Of a DNA stretch of 23,085 bases, positions 11,650 to 21,068 are shown piece after piece. The stretch lies in IMG/VR virus record IMGVR_UViG_3300031232_000033, positions 1 to 23,085 of that record; one strand, given 5' to 3'. Made by a program: the position numbers and the translations under genes. Position 1 is the stretch's first letter. Every line of letters starts with the position of its first letter. This DNA comes from a virus. The notes below the pieces were generated by a model. That model did not search any database, had not been told where the DNA came from, and was given only the letters and a program-made list of their open reading frames with translations.

Positions 11650-12390
11650 ATGCCGCAATTTTCATTTGGCTCCGGGAACCTGTATGCCATCCCGCCCGGC
11701 GCGAACCCGTCCCCCGTCCTGTTCGGCACGCTGCAGGAATGCTCGATTGACATCAGCTTCTCGCTGAAGGAACTGCATGGGCAGAACCAGTTCGCCGTAG
11801 CGGTCGGCCGCGGCGCCGCGAAGATCACGGGCAAGGCGAAGGCCGCCACGATCAGTGCGGCTGCCATGAACACGATCTTCACGGGCACAGCGGTTGCAAC
11901 GGGTGGTCTTGCGATCACCACGGGCGAGATCGGATCCGTCGTCGCGAGCGCGTACACCGTCCTCGGTGCAGCAGGCTTCGCCGAGGATCTCGGCGTCACG
12001 ATGATTGCGACGGGTGTCGCAATGACGTGCGTCGCATCGACCCCAGTCGCAGGCGTTTCGTACACGGTGACGAGCGGCGGCGTCTACGGCTTCGCGGTCA
12101 CGGATGTCGGCACCAACAACATCTCGGTGTCGTACTCGGCCAACGTAGCGACCGGCCTCAAGAGCGCGATCATCACGAACCCACTGATGGGCGCGGCTCC
12201 GGTGTTCATGGCCGAACTCAACGTGCCGAATGCCTCGATGAACACGGTGCTCAACCTGAAGCTCTATCAGTGCATCAGCTCGAAGCTGACGATGACGTTC
12301 AAGAACGAGGACTTCACGGTCCCAGAGTTCGACTTCTCGTGCTTCGCGAATGCGGCCGGTCAGGTCTACCAGATCACGACGACCCACTGA
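11650..12390 (+). CDS. Major tail tube protein with Ig-like segment
   Basis: A 246-residue protein with a GAGAGGTGA ribosome site just before the ATG. It starts FSFGSGNLYAIPPGANPSP and contains SIDISFSLKELHGQNQFAV and GRGAAKITGKAKAATIS, which fit siphovirus tail tube proteins. Residues about 80-165 are a Val/Thr/Gly-rich beta segment that looks like an inserted Ig-like module. The C-terminal part (NLKLYQCISSKLTMTFKNEDF, PEFDFSCFANAAG) returns to the tube pattern. The following chaperone and tape measure genes confirm the context. Confidence 0.8.
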   Translation: MPQFSFGSGNLYAIPPGANPSPVLFGTLQECSIDISFSLKELHGQNQFAVAVGRGAAKITGKAKAATISAAAMNTIFTGTAVATGGLAITTGEIGSVVASAYTVLGAAGFAEDLGVTMIATGVAMTCVASTPVAGVSYTVTSGGVYGFAVTDVGTNNISVSYSANVATGLKSAIITNPLMGAAPVFMAELNVPNASMNTVLNLKLYQCISSKLTMTFKNEDFTVPEFDFSCFANAAGQVYQITTTH

Positions 12391-12412
12391 GTCGGCATAG
12401 CAGGAGATTGTC

Positions 12413-12760
12413 TTGGCGAAGTTCACTGAAATTGCGTTCGGCTCGCGACGGGTCAAGTTCTACGCGCTCAGCATCGGAACGATGTGCGATCTCGAAGACG
12501 AGATCAAGGCGCTCACAGGACTGAAGTCCGGAGACGATCCGTTCGACAAGGTTCGCTTCGCCAAGCTCGTGCGCGTGTTCGCAGCGAGCGCGCAGCGAGG
12601 AGATCCGAGCGTGACCGAGGATGACATCCGGGCCGTGGTCGATCTCGGCAACATGCTCGAAGTCTCGCAAGCCGTGCTCGGTCAGGCAGGGTTGCAGTCG
12701 GACGGTGAAGCCGCGGTCCCTACGAGCCCCCAGATTGGGGGCGAATCTTCGCTGGTGTAA
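12413..12760 (+). CDS. Tail assembly chaperone, short form (gpG-like)
   Basis: A 115-residue protein from a TTG start behind CAGGAGA. It begins MAKFTEIAFGSRRVKFYALSI and is mostly helical, as in gpG-type chaperones that coat the tape measure protein during tail assembly. It lies between tube and tape measure genes, the invariant place for this gene. The reading frame that follows in -1 encodes a second conserved part, so this is the unshifted product. Confidence 0.8.
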   Translation: MAKFTEIAFGSRRVKFYALSIGTMCDLEDEIKALTGLKSGDDPFDKVRFAKLVRVFAASAQRGDPSVTEDDIRAVVDLGNMLEVSQAVLGQAGLQSDGEAAVPTSPQIGGESSLV

Positions 12761-12981
12761 TCCACGCGACAGGGTGGACTTGGGCTGAGACCGGGGAGCT
12801 GACGCTGCCGCAGTTGTGGTCGCTGCAGTCATTCTGGCAGGAGCACCCGCCGATGGCGTTCGTTGTTCAAGCAATCGCGGAAGGGCTGGGCGGGGCACCG
12901 ATAGGCCGCGAGTCCCTGTCCGCGCCCAAGCGGCACACATCCGCCGAAGAGCTGATGGCAGCGCTAGGGACCCATGGCTAA
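12413..12981 (+). CDS. Tail assembly chaperone, -1 frameshift form (gpGT-like)
   Basis: In the -1 frame the sequence is open from 12709 to the TAA at 12979-12981 and reads DWGRIFAGVIHATGWTWAE, TGELTLPQLWSLQSFWQEH and then a helical region ending GTHG. This resembles the T part of phage G-T chaperones. No ATG, GTG or TTG occurs early in that frame, so a frameshift from the G frame is the likely way it is made. The fusion would be about 189 residues. It overlaps the start of the tape measure gene by 8 bases. The T part is thought to recruit tail tube subunits. Confidence 0.75.
12727..12741 (+). promoter_or_regulatory. Candidate -1 ribosomal frameshift window
   Basis: Two homopolymer runs lie where the G frame must pass into the T frame: five C at 12727-12731 and five G at 12737-12741. 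Slippage on the C run lets the tRNA on CCC re-pair perfectly one base back, and it keeps the DWGRIF start of the T part intact. The G run is the alternative. The -1 frame is closed upstream by TGA at 12706-12708, and the zero frame ends at 12760, so the shift must lie between them. Confidence 0.6.
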
Positions 12982-15823
12982 CGACAACACCATTGCGATC
13001 AAAATCGTAGCCCAGATCGACGACCTGAAAGCCGGGTTGGTCGAGGTCTACGACAGTACCGACAACGCCTTCACCAAGATGCAGGAGTCGGCTGCCAAGC
13101 TGTCTGCGCAGATGGAGCAGCTCTCAGCCTCGCATGTGAAGGCCGCTGCGGAATCCAAGCAACACGCCGACTCGACGGTGAACCTCGGCAAGGCGTTTGA
13201 CGACGTCAAGAACAAGATCCAGACCGCGTTTCAGGCGACCGGCATCCTGCTGCTGATCGACCTGATCATGAAGGTCGCGAACGCCGTCGGCACGCTCGCC
13301 GACAAGGCAGAAGAAGTCACGCGTCTCGCCGAGCAGTTCGGCCTCACGACGTATGAGATGCAGGGCATGGAGGTCATGGCGGTCAAGTCCCATGTCCAGA
13401 TGGGTCGCCTGACGACCGTGATCGGCCAGCTCACGATGAAGGCCGCGGAGGCCAAGACGAACGGAGGCGCGCTCGCGTACACGTTCAACGATCTCGGCAT
13501 CACGATGGATAAGCTCAACGAGCCGGGCATGACCGCCGTGAAGCTGCTGGCCCTGATCGGTGACGAGAGCAACTCGAACGAGAAGATCACGGCGCTGCTC
13601 GGCGCGCGCTTCATGAAGAACATTCCCATCGTGCGCGAATTAGCGCAGGCGCACGGGGATCTTGGCGCTGCGGCTGAATCCATCGGTGCGCAGACCGTGC
13701 AGGAGACCGCCATCCTCACGGAGTACCACGAGAAGATGCAACTGTTCGGGATGCAGTGGGAAAAGGTCACCGCGCATATCGTTACGCAGGCTGTGCCCTC
13801 GATGTTGAGTCTGGCGGACGCCATCAAGAAGATGGCCGGGGCGCAGCGTGATTCGAGTGGTCGCACGAGCGTATGGGAAAAGCTCGGGAATTTCCTGACG
13901 GGTCAGCTCATCGTTCTATTCGGTCAGGTCGTACAAGATCTGCAACTGATCGGCGACGCGCTGAACCTCGTGCTGAATCTGATCATGAACTTCTGCGGCG
14001 CCATCGTCTCGCTCTTCTCTGGTAGCTGGACGGCGGTTAAGGACGGCTTCAAAAAGCTATGGGATGGTTTGGTCAGCGACGCGAAGACCGGCGGCGACAA
14101 TCTCGTAAATCAAGCGGTCGCCAATAAGGACGCGTTCGATGAGGCGATGGCAACCCCGAAGACAAAGCAGCAGCAGGATGTCGAGAAGTTCGATCAGGAC
14201 GTGAAGGACAAGCCCGCGAAAAAGGCGAAGGCTGCCGAGGAAAAGAAGGCTAAGGACGAGGCGATCAGCTCGGCCAAGGGCGTTCAGAAGCTGCAAGCGA
14301 AATTCGATGATGCCGAGCCCAACTCCGCTGCGCGCGTCGAGGCCGCTAAGGCGCTTGAAAAGGAGATCGAGAGGATCGAGGGCGCGGATAAGCCTGCGAC
14401 CATTGCGGCTCATAAGCGAGTGCTCGACGAAACGCGCGCCTATTCCGCTGCGATCATCAAGCTCAAGATGGATGAGGCGAAGTCGGTAGAGGACATCGCG
14501 CTGAGCGGCAACTCCGTGGCGATGGAGCGGAACAAAGCCGACATGGCGACCGGCCGGATCAGTGCTGCTGAGGGTCGCGAGCGCGAGCGCGCGCTGATCG
14601 AGGACAAGCTCGCCATTCAGAACACGTACTTCAAGAAGGTTGAGCTGCTGCAGGTCAAGGACAAGGCCGCGGAGATCAAGAACAACTCGGATAAGGTCAG
14701 GGCCAAAGACGACGCCACCAAATCGGAGATGAAGCTCGACACCGACGCGACGGAAGAGGAACGCAAGAGCAAGGAGCGGGCGCTGTCGGATGCCCGCGCG
14801 GCAGCGTTGGCTGAGATCGCCATCGACCGCGAGAAGGCCAACGAGGCGCGACTCAACCAGACCATTTCAGCAGCGGACATGCTGCGAATCGAGATCGACC
14901 TCGTCGCGCGAAAATTGGCGGCCGAAACGGCGTTCTTCAAGGGCGTCGCCGCGCTTCGCGCGAATGACGTGGACGCGCAGAAGAAGGCCGCTGCTGATAT
15001 TGCGAAGGCAGCCAATTTCGCAGCGCTTGAGACATCGAAGATTCAGGGCAAAGCCTCACGGGATACGAGAAAGGAATGGCTGGACGCCCTGACGCCGATC
15101 TCGCACGGCTTCACGAGCCTCATCAATGGATTGATTCAAGGCACGATGACGTGGAGGAAGGCGTTTCAGCAGGTGCTTTCGTCGGTGATCTCGTCGTTCG
15201 TCGAGGGCTGCGCCCGGATGCTCGTCAGGCACATCGCGATGGAACTCGCGAAGACCAGCGCGACCAAGGGGCACACGCTGCTGCGCAAGATCTTGGTGTT
15301 CTTCGGCTTGATGGCAGAGGAGACCGCAGAAACGGCGGCGAGCACGGCCACGGTGGCCGCCAAGGCGATTGAGTCACAGGCTTTGATCGCGATGTCGGCG
15401 GGCGTGGCCGGAGCGGCTGGCGTTGCCTCGTTCGCCGCGGCGCCGTGGCCAATCGACATGGGGGCGCCCGCTTTCGGCGCGGCCATGGCTTTGGCAGCGC
15501 AGTCGTTCGCGATAGCCGAACGCGGATATGACATTCCATACGGCACGAATCCGATAGTGCAGGCCCACGCGCGCGAGATGATCCTGCCCGCCGCATACGC
15601 TGATGTCATTCGCGGCATGGCAGCGGGGGGCGGTGGTAGTGGTGGCGGTGGTGGTGGCGACAGCGGTGGCGGCGGCGCCGTGCACATGCACGTCCACACG
15701 CAATCGACTGCCGACTTCGCGAAGTTCTTCAAGAGCAACTCGCACATTATCGCGCCCGCTCTGCGTCAGGCAGTCAGGAATAACGGCGCCGCGGCGAGTG
15801 GATTCGCGCGAGCGATCCGATGA
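12974..15823 (+). CDS. Tail tape measure protein
   Basis: A 949-residue protein. The N-terminal region is helical (QESAAKLSAQMEQL). Hydrophobic stretches lie at about 90-110 (TGILLLIDLIMKVANAVGTLA), 305-347 and 790-845. A long charged Lys/Ala/Glu coiled-coil region covers about 380-690. A run of glycines at about 885-902 (15625-15678) is a flexible linker before HMHVHTQSTADFAKFF and a short C-terminal helix, as in lambda gpH-type proteins. It sets tail length and is ejected toward the host membrane. At roughly 1.5 angstrom per residue it would measure a tail of about 140 nm. It overlaps the frameshift chaperone product upstream and the DUF2460 gene downstream. Confidence 0.92.
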   Translation: MANDNTIAIKIVAQIDDLKAGLVEVYDSTDNAFTKMQESAAKLSAQMEQLSASHVKAAAESKQHADSTVNLGKAFDDVKNKIQTAFQATGILLLIDLIMKVANAVGTLADKAEEVTRLAEQFGLTTYEMQGMEVMAVKSHVQMGRLTTVIGQLTMKAAEAKTNGGALAYTFNDLGITMDKLNEPGMTAVKLLALIGDESNSNEKITALLGARFMKNIPIVRELAQAHGDLGAAAESIGAQTVQETAILTEYHEKMQLFGMQWEKVTAHIVTQAVPSMLSLADAIKKMAGAQRDSSGRTSVWEKLGNFLTGQLIVLFGQVVQDLQLIGDALNLVLNLIMNFCGAIVSLFSGSWTAVKDGFKKLWDGLVSDAKTGGDNLVNQAVANKDAFDEAMATPKTKQQQDVEKFDQDVKDKPAKKAKAAEEKKAKDEAISSAKGVQKLQAKFDDAEPNSAARVEAAKALEKEIERIEGADKPATIAAHKRVLDETRAYSAAIIKLKMDEAKSVEDIALSGNSVAMERNKADMATGRISAAEGRERERALIEDKLAIQNTYFKKVELLQVKDKAAEIKNNSDKVRAKDDATKSEMKLDTDATEEERKSKERALSDARAAALAEIAIDREKANEARLNQTISAADMLRIEIDLVARKLAAETAFFKGVAALRANDVDAQKKAAADIAKAANFAALETSKIQGKASRDTRKEWLDALTPISHGFTSLINGLIQGTMTWRKAFQQVLSSVISSFVEGCARMLVRHIAMELAKTSATKGHTLLRKILVFFGLMAEETAETAASTATVAAKAIESQALIAMSAGVAGAAGVASFAAAPWPIDMGAPAFGAAMALAAQSFAIAERGYDIPYGTNPIVQAHAREMILPAAYADVIRGMAAGGGGSGGGGGGDSGGGGAVHMHVHTQSTADFAKFFKSNSHIIAPALRQAVRNNGAAASGFARAIR

Positions 15824-16440
15824 GCGACATCATCTATCCGACGTTTCTGGGCCTCGCTCCCAACTTCAGCCGTCTGCCTGTATGGAAGACGCAGACCCAT
15901 GCGTCGGTATCCGGCCGCGAAGTGCGCGGCACCTATCGCTTCTATCCGCTGATCGACTTCACGCTGGTCTACGAGTTCCTGCGGGACGGCGCGAGCGGCA
16001 ACGAATTCGCTCAGCTCGTCGGCTTCTACAACGCGCGCGGGGGCTCGTGGGACTCGTTCCTGTTCACGGATCCGGCCGACAGCGTGGTGACGCTGCAAGG
16101 GTTCGGCGCGGGCGATGGTGTTTCGACGGCTTTCCAGTTGACTCGCGCGTTTGGGGCGGGTGGCTTTTCGGGCGTTGAGCCCGTGATGAACCTCAATGGC
16201 GCGCCGCTGATCTACGTCGGCGGCGTGCTCAAGACCGTGACCACTGACTACACGGTGAGTGCCACGGGTGTCGTCACCTTCGCATCCGCGCCTGCCATTG
16301 ACGCGCTGTTGACGTGGAGCGGGGCCTACTACTATCGCTGCCGCTTCGTCGACGACACGCTTGAATTCACAGGGATCATGTCCGGGTTCTGGGAAGTGAA
16401 GAAGGTGCTCATGCGCGGCTCCCTGCAGAACGTGCTGTGA
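15820..16440 (+). CDS. DUF2460 distal tail protein
   Basis: A 206-residue protein coupled to the tape measure gene by ATGA. It has the family signature: SDIIYPTFLGLAPNFSRLPVWKT near the start, YNARGGSWDSFLFTDPAD in the middle, LTWSGAYYYRCRFVDD, and MSGFWEVKKVLMRG at the end. Residues about 95-165 form a beta insert with GFGAGDGVSTAFQLTR, common in this family. In gene transfer agents and related siphoviruses this protein (gp12) is the distal tail ring. The match is strong throughout. Confidence 0.92.
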   Translation: MSDIIYPTFLGLAPNFSRLPVWKTQTHASVSGREVRGTYRFYPLIDFTLVYEFLRDGASGNEFAQLVGFYNARGGSWDSFLFTDPADSVVTLQGFGAGDGVSTAFQLTRAFGAGGFSGVEPVMNLNGAPLIYVGGVLKTVTTDYTVSATGVVTFASAPAIDALLTWSGAYYYRCRFVDDTLEFTGIMSGFWEVKKVLMRGSLQNVL

Positions 16441-17312
16441 AAGTCGTAGCAACATCCATCAGCGACTACCTCGCGACCTTTCCGAGCGAGTTCATGATGG
16501 CGGACGCGTACACGTTCACGCTCATTGACGGGACGGTCCTGCGATGGACGAGCGCGCAGGCGGACTTCACGCTCGGCGGGAACGTCTGGTCAGCCGCAGG
16601 CCCGATCATTGTGCGTTCACAGGCCCGCTCCGTTGTTGGCGTCGAGGTAGACACGCTCGATTTGCAGATGTCAGCGTCGACCTTGTTGCTGGTGAATGGT
16701 GTGCCGTTCCTCGCGGCGCTGCGCGGCGGAATGTTCGATGGCGCGAGCGTCCTGCTCAATCGAATCTTTTTCACAGCGCCGGGCGTGCCGGTCAACGCGA
16801 CGGGCGTCGGCGATGTGATCCTGTTCCTTGGTGACATCGGTGACATCGAGGCCGGACGCACCAGCGCGACGGTGCGCGTCAATTCATTGTTGCAGCGACT
16901 GCAGACGCAGCTACCGCGCAACTTCTACCAGCCCGGCTGCATCAATACCGTATACGACGCGCAATGCGCGCTCGTTAAAGCAACGTGGGAGGTGACGGGG
17001 GTGATAGTCGCGGCATCCACGGCGAGCACGCTGAGCGTCGCGCTTGGGAACGCGAAGGGATGGTTCGATCAGGGGATCGTGAGATTCACCTCAGGCCCGA
17101 ATGCCGGACTCACGCGCACTGTCCGCGCCTACATGCTCGGTTCTATTTCGGTCATGTCGCCATTCCCGTACGTGCCGGGCCTCGGCGATGCGTTCACCGC
17201 GCGCCCGGGTTGCGACAAGTCGCAGAACACCTGCAAGGTCAAGTTCTCGAACCTCGCCCACTTCCGTGGCCAGCCCTATATCCCGTCCATAACGAGCGTC
17301 GTCAATGTCTGA
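16437..17312 (+). CDS. DUF2163/BR0599-type tail hub protein
   Basis: A 291-residue protein starting at a GTG that overlaps the DUF2460 stop. The N-terminal half (YTFTLIDGTVLRWTSAQADF, FLGDIGDIEAGRTSATV) and the Cys-bearing C-terminal half (NFYQPGCINTVYDAQCAL, RPGCDKSQNTCKVKFSNL, HFRGQPYIPS) match the hub proteins called gp13 in gene transfer agents. Related hub proteins are reported to bind an iron-sulfur cluster through conserved cysteines; several are present here. It overlaps the NlpC/P60 gene by 8 bases. Confidence 0.92.
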   Translation: MKVVATSISDYLATFPSEFMMADAYTFTLIDGTVLRWTSAQADFTLGGNVWSAAGPIIVRSQARSVVGVEVDTLDLQMSASTLLLVNGVPFLAALRGGMFDGASVLLNRIFFTAPGVPVNATGVGDVILFLGDIGDIEAGRTSATVRVNSLLQRLQTQLPRNFYQPGCINTVYDAQCALVKATWEVTGVIVAASTASTLSVALGNAKGWFDQGIVRFTSGPNAGLTRTVRAYMLGSISVMSPFPYVPGLGDAFTARPGCDKSQNTCKVKFSNLAHFRGQPYIPSITSVVNV

Positions 17313-17730
17313 GATGTCCGACAAGGTGATCGCCGAGGCGCGCTCGTGGATTGGCACGCCGTGGCACCACCTCGCGCGCGTCAAGGGCGCGGGGGTGGAC
17401 TGCGCTCAATTCCTCGTTGCCGTGTACGCGGCGGCCGGTCTGATCGAAGACTTCGACACCGAATACTACCCGGCTGATTGGTTCCAGCATCACGACGAGC
17501 CGCGGTTCGTCAAGATGGTGCTGTCCAAGGCCGAGCGCGTCGATGTGCCGCAGCCTGCGGATGTCGTCATGTTCAAGTTCGGCCGACACGCGGCGCACGG
17601 AGCCATCGTCATCGAGTGGCCGCTGATCGTCCACGCCTACAAGGACGAGGGATGCGTGTGCATCACCAACGTCGAGGGCTCGCCCATCGAGCACCGCGTG
17701 GCGGGCTTCTACCGCGTCAAGGGAGTCTGA
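17305..17730 (+). CDS. NlpC/P60 tail-tip peptidoglycan hydrolase
   Basis: A 141-residue protein with the NlpC/P60 pattern: ARSWIGTPWHHLARVKGAGVDCAQFL places the catalytic Cys at residue 33; HAAHGAIVI gives His98, and the third catalytic residue may be His110 in LIVHAY. It is encoded between the DUF2163 hub and the gpJ-like tip, the position of GTA gp14, and would open the cell wall at infection. The start at 17305 has a weak ribosome site, and an ATG at 17314 is a possible alternative. Confidence 0.9.
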   Translation: MSEMSDKVIAEARSWIGTPWHHLARVKGAGVDCAQFLVAVYAAAGLIEDFDTEYYPADWFQHHDEPRFVKMVLSKAERVDVPQPADVVMFKFGRHAAHGAIVIEWPLIVHAYKDEGCVCITNVEGSPIEHRVAGFYRVKGV

Positions 17731-17731
17731 C

Positions 17732-20700
17732 GTGGGTGGCGGGGAATCAGTCAGCAACGTCGCCCCGGCGGCGGCGAGTATGCAGATCCAAACGTCGAAT
17801 TACGGACGTGCGATTCCGATCTGCTACGGCACCAACCGACTTGCTGGAAACCTGATCTGGTATTCCGACTTCAAGAGCACCCCGGTTGAATCCCAGCAGG
17901 CAGGCAAGGGCGGCGGTGGCGGCGGTCAGGTCACGGGCTACACCTACAAGGCCGCTGCCATCCTCGGGTTGTGCGAGGGCCCGCTGGGCGCTTTCAGTGA
18001 ACGGAACCAGAAGCAGTGGAACTACGGCGGCCGTGGTGATCGGGATGGCTATGGCTCCACGACCCACAGTTATAGCGGCATCCGCACGATCTATCAGAAC
18101 CAGTCGAAGTTCACGCCGTCTCAGTTGAACCTGACGATAGCGCTCGGCACTGCCACGCAGATCGCGTTTCCCTACGTGACGACCAAGCACCCGGGCGAGG
18201 CGCTGCCGTACCCGTACCTTGCGAACGTCGCGTCCAGCGCCTACGACTTGGGCGACAGCCCCTCGATGACGCAAGCCCTGTACGAGGTGATCGGCCTCGG
18301 CGCAAACGCAGATGCCACTGGCATCTATGACGCCAACCCGTTTTTCATCGCCAAGGACTTGCTGACCAATCCAGTATTCGGTGCGAACTTTCCGGCCGAG
18401 CGGGTCATCGACGGGACTGGCAACTATCTATGGGCCGTCGGCTTGTGGCTGTCGCCGGTCTACACCGAGCAGACGCCAGCCGCGGACATGCTCACGCAGC
18501 TCGCGATGCTGACGAATTGCCAGTGGGTGTGGTCCGGGGGCGTGCTGACGCTCGTGCCATACGGCCTCGATGAAGTCACGGGCGGCCCCGGCGTGACACT
18601 CGCGGAAGGGTACACCGCGCTCGGCGCGCGCACCTACTCGCCCGGCGCTCTCGCCGTTCCGCGCTACTCACTCACCGACGATGATTTTCTCGATAACGGC
18701 TCCACCGATCCGGTGCTGGTGCAGCGACCGACGCCCATCACGGCGTTCAATGCGATTCAGGTTCAGTACAGCAACCGTCTGTTGGATTACGCCGATTCAA
18801 TTTCGGAGGCGAAGGATCAGGCGCACATCGAGACATACGGATTACAGCCTGCGCCAATGGTTAGCGCCCCGGAGATCTGCGATGCACTTGTCGCGCGGGC
18901 AACGGCCCAGTTGCTGCTGCAGCGCTCGGTCTACATTCGCAACACCTACAAGTTCACGGTCAACTATCGGTACATCCTGCTAGACCCGATGGATCTTGTG
19001 ACGCTGACCGAGGCGACCGAGAGCGGGCTGCAGAACCAGATTGTCCGGATCACCTCGATTACGGAGAACGACTCCGGCACGCTCGACATGGAAGCCGAGG
19101 ACGTGGTCGGCAACGTCACCTCGCACGCGGTCTACAACGAGCAGGATGTCGGCGGCTTTGTCGGCAACTACAACATTGCCGCTGGTCTGGTCGCAGTGCC
19201 CGTCATCTTCGATGCGGCCGGGCGCATGACGCAGACCGGCTACGAGGTATGGATCGCAGCGGCAGGGATCGACGGCAATCCGTGGGGCGGGGCGCTCGTG
19301 TGGCTCTCGCTCGACGGCGCGACCTACAAGCAAGTCGGCACCATCGTCGGTCCCGCTCGCTACGGCTCGCTGACCGCCTCGGTTGCAGCCGGTACGGATC
19401 CGGACGTATCCCACAGCTTCCCGGTCGATTTGATGATCTCGGGCGCTGGGCTCGCGACCGGCAGCACGGCAGATGCCGACAATGCGAATACGCTGTGCTG
19501 GGTGGACGGCGAGCTGATCGCGTACTCGACCGCGACACTCACGGCCCTTAGCAGGTACACGCTCCAGACCTACACCCGTCGCGGGATCTACGGCACCCCC
19601 AATAAGGCGCACGCGAGCGGCGCATCGTTCGCAAGGCTCGACGCCGGTCTGTTCAAGTACGCATACGATCCCGCCCTCATCGGCAAGACCGTCTACCTCA
19701 AGCTGCAGAGCTTCAATACGTGGGGCGGCGGGGTCGATGACATCAGCGACACGGTGGCGTACGCGTTCACCATCGGCGGGCCCATCGGCGCACCGCAGGA
19801 TGTGACTGGCGTTGCTGCAGGTCCGACGCTGGCCGGAATTCAGATTGCGTGGAACGCGGTCAGCGCGCCGGACTTGTCCGAGTACGAAGTGCGGCAGGGC
19901 GATACGTGGGATACCGCGGAATATCTCGGGCGTAGCCGGTCAACCTCGTATGCGGTCCCGCCGCAGGGAGCGGGATCGTGGACGTGGTGGGTCAAGGCCC
20001 TGAACAAGACGGGCATCTACTCGATGGCTGCCTGCTCCGTAACCATGACGGTCAGCGCGCCGAGCGCGCCAACAGTGTTCCAGCAGGTGGTCGATAACAA
20101 CGTCCTGCTGTCATGGACTATCGCTGCGGCAACCCAGCCGATAGCGACATACGAGATTCGCCGTGGCGCGATGTTCGTTGACGCGCATGTGATCGGGACG
20201 AAGTCGGGACTGTTCACCTCGGTGTTTGAAACGACCGCTGGCACCTACACCTATTGGGTCGTCGGCATCGACATTGCTGGCAACTACGGCACGCCGGGTA
20301 GCGTAACAACGGTCGTCAACCAACCACCCGACTATGTGTTGCACGGGGTGATCGCATCGACGTTCGCTGGCACAAAGGCAATGGCGATCATAGATGTCGA
20401 TGGAAGGCTGGTGATGCCGGTCGATACCACGATGAGTTACGCCGACCACTTCGACACGAATTCGTGGGCCAATGCCGACGCGCAGATTGCCGCTGGCTTC
20501 CCGATCTTCATCCAGCCTGCGGACAGCAGCGGAGACCACAGCGGCTGGTATGAGGAATACATCGTCATCGGCGCAATGCTCGCCGCAATGAAGGTCACGG
20601 TGTCGTGGGCGGAGATAGATATCGGCACCCCCGCGGTGCGGTGTTCGATCTCGTGGTCGGACGGTGAAACCGGGTGGCACACGTTGTCGGATACCACCTC

Positions 20701-21067
20701 CGCATACGCGACGAACTTCGCCTACCTGAAAATCCGGCTCTCTGCGAACAGCGATCTCGGGCTCGATCTTGCTCGCATCTCAGACCTGTCGGTTCGGCTC
20801 GACGCAAAGATCAAGAATGATGGAGGTTCCATCGCGGCTCTCGCTGCCGATACTGCGGGCACCAATGTGACCTTCAACATGCCGTTCGTCGCCATCACTT
20901 CCATCACTCTGACGGCGGGGCAGGCGGCGAGCGGCGGCGCTGCGAGCCTCACTCCGATCTTCATATTCGACGGTGCGCCGAACCCGACCACATTCCAAGT
21001 GATGGTCTTTGACTCCGCTGGTGCGCGCGTGAACGCAACCGTCAACTGGGCCGCGAAAGGATACTGA
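17732..21067 (+). CDS. Tail tip / host-specificity protein (gpJ/GTA gp15-like) with FN3 domains
   Basis: A 1111-residue protein from a GTG with GGGAG 6 bases upstream. The start (SNYGRAIPICYGTNRLAGNLIWYSDF) is typical of tail tip proteins and is followed by a Gly-rich loop at about 59-65. The region 230-460 (AADMLTQLAMLTNCQWVWSGG, VLVQRPTPITAFNAIQVQYSN) matches the Phage-tail_3 hub section. Two fibronectin III-like domains lie at about 687-775 and 776-860. A beta-rich C-terminal part, about 860-1111, probably mounts the fibre or binds the receptor. It is encoded directly before the tail fibre. Recognition of the receptor is inferred from the family. Confidence 0.92.
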   Translation: MGGGESVSNVAPAAASMQIQTSNYGRAIPICYGTNRLAGNLIWYSDFKSTPVESQQAGKGGGGGGQVTGYTYKAAAILGLCEGPLGAFSERNQKQWNYGGRGDRDGYGSTTHSYSGIRTIYQNQSKFTPSQLNLTIALGTATQIAFPYVTTKHPGEALPYPYLANVASSAYDLGDSPSMTQALYEVIGLGANADATGIYDANPFFIAKDLLTNPVFGANFPAERVIDGTGNYLWAVGLWLSPVYTEQTPAADMLTQLAMLTNCQWVWSGGVLTLVPYGLDEVTGGPGVTLAEGYTALGARTYSPGALAVPRYSLTDDDFLDNGSTDPVLVQRPTPITAFNAIQVQYSNRLLDYADSISEAKDQAHIETYGLQPAPMVSAPEICDALVARATAQLLLQRSVYIRNTYKFTVNYRYILLDPMDLVTLTEATESGLQNQIVRITSITENDSGTLDMEAEDVVGNVTSHAVYNEQDVGGFVGNYNIAAGLVAVPVIFDAAGRMTQTGYEVWIAAAGIDGNPWGGALVWLSLDGATYKQVGTIVGPARYGSLTASVAAGTDPDVSHSFPVDLMISGAGLATGSTADADNANTLCWVDGELIAYSTATLTALSRYTLQTYTRRGIYGTPNKAHASGASFARLDAGLFKYAYDPALIGKTVYLKLQSFNTWGGGVDDISDTVAYAFTIGGPIGAPQDVTGVAAGPTLAGIQIAWNAVSAPDLSEYEVRQGDTWDTAEYLGRSRSTSYAVPPQGAGSWTWWVKALNKTGIYSMAACSVTMTVSAPSAPTVFQQVVDNNVLLSWTIAAATQPIATYEIRRGAMFVDAHVIGTKSGLFTSVFETTAGTYTYWVVGIDIAGNYGTPGSVTTVVNQPPDYVLHGVIASTFAGTKAMAIIDVDGRLVMPVDTTMSYADHFDTNSWANADAQIAAGFPIFIQPADSSGDHSGWYEEYIVIGAMLAAMKVTVSWAEIDIGTPAVRCSISWSDGETGWHTLSDTTSAYATNFAYLKIRLSANSDLGLDLARISDLSVRLDAKIKNDGGSIAALAADTAGTNVTFNMPFVAITSITLTAGQAASGGAASLTPIFIFDGAPNPTTFQVMVFDSAGARVNATVNWAAKGY

Positions 21068-21068
21068 T

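Noticed and set aside
11662-12456. A 264-codon minus-strand frame opposite the tail tube gene
   Set aside because: Low-complexity Arg/Asp/His composition. It is a shadow of the tube gene, without domain pattern.
15625-15678. Gly-codon repeat in the tape measure gene as a microsatellite or insertion
   Set aside because: In-frame glycine linker of the sort seen before the C-terminal segment of tape measure proteins; no sign of insertion.
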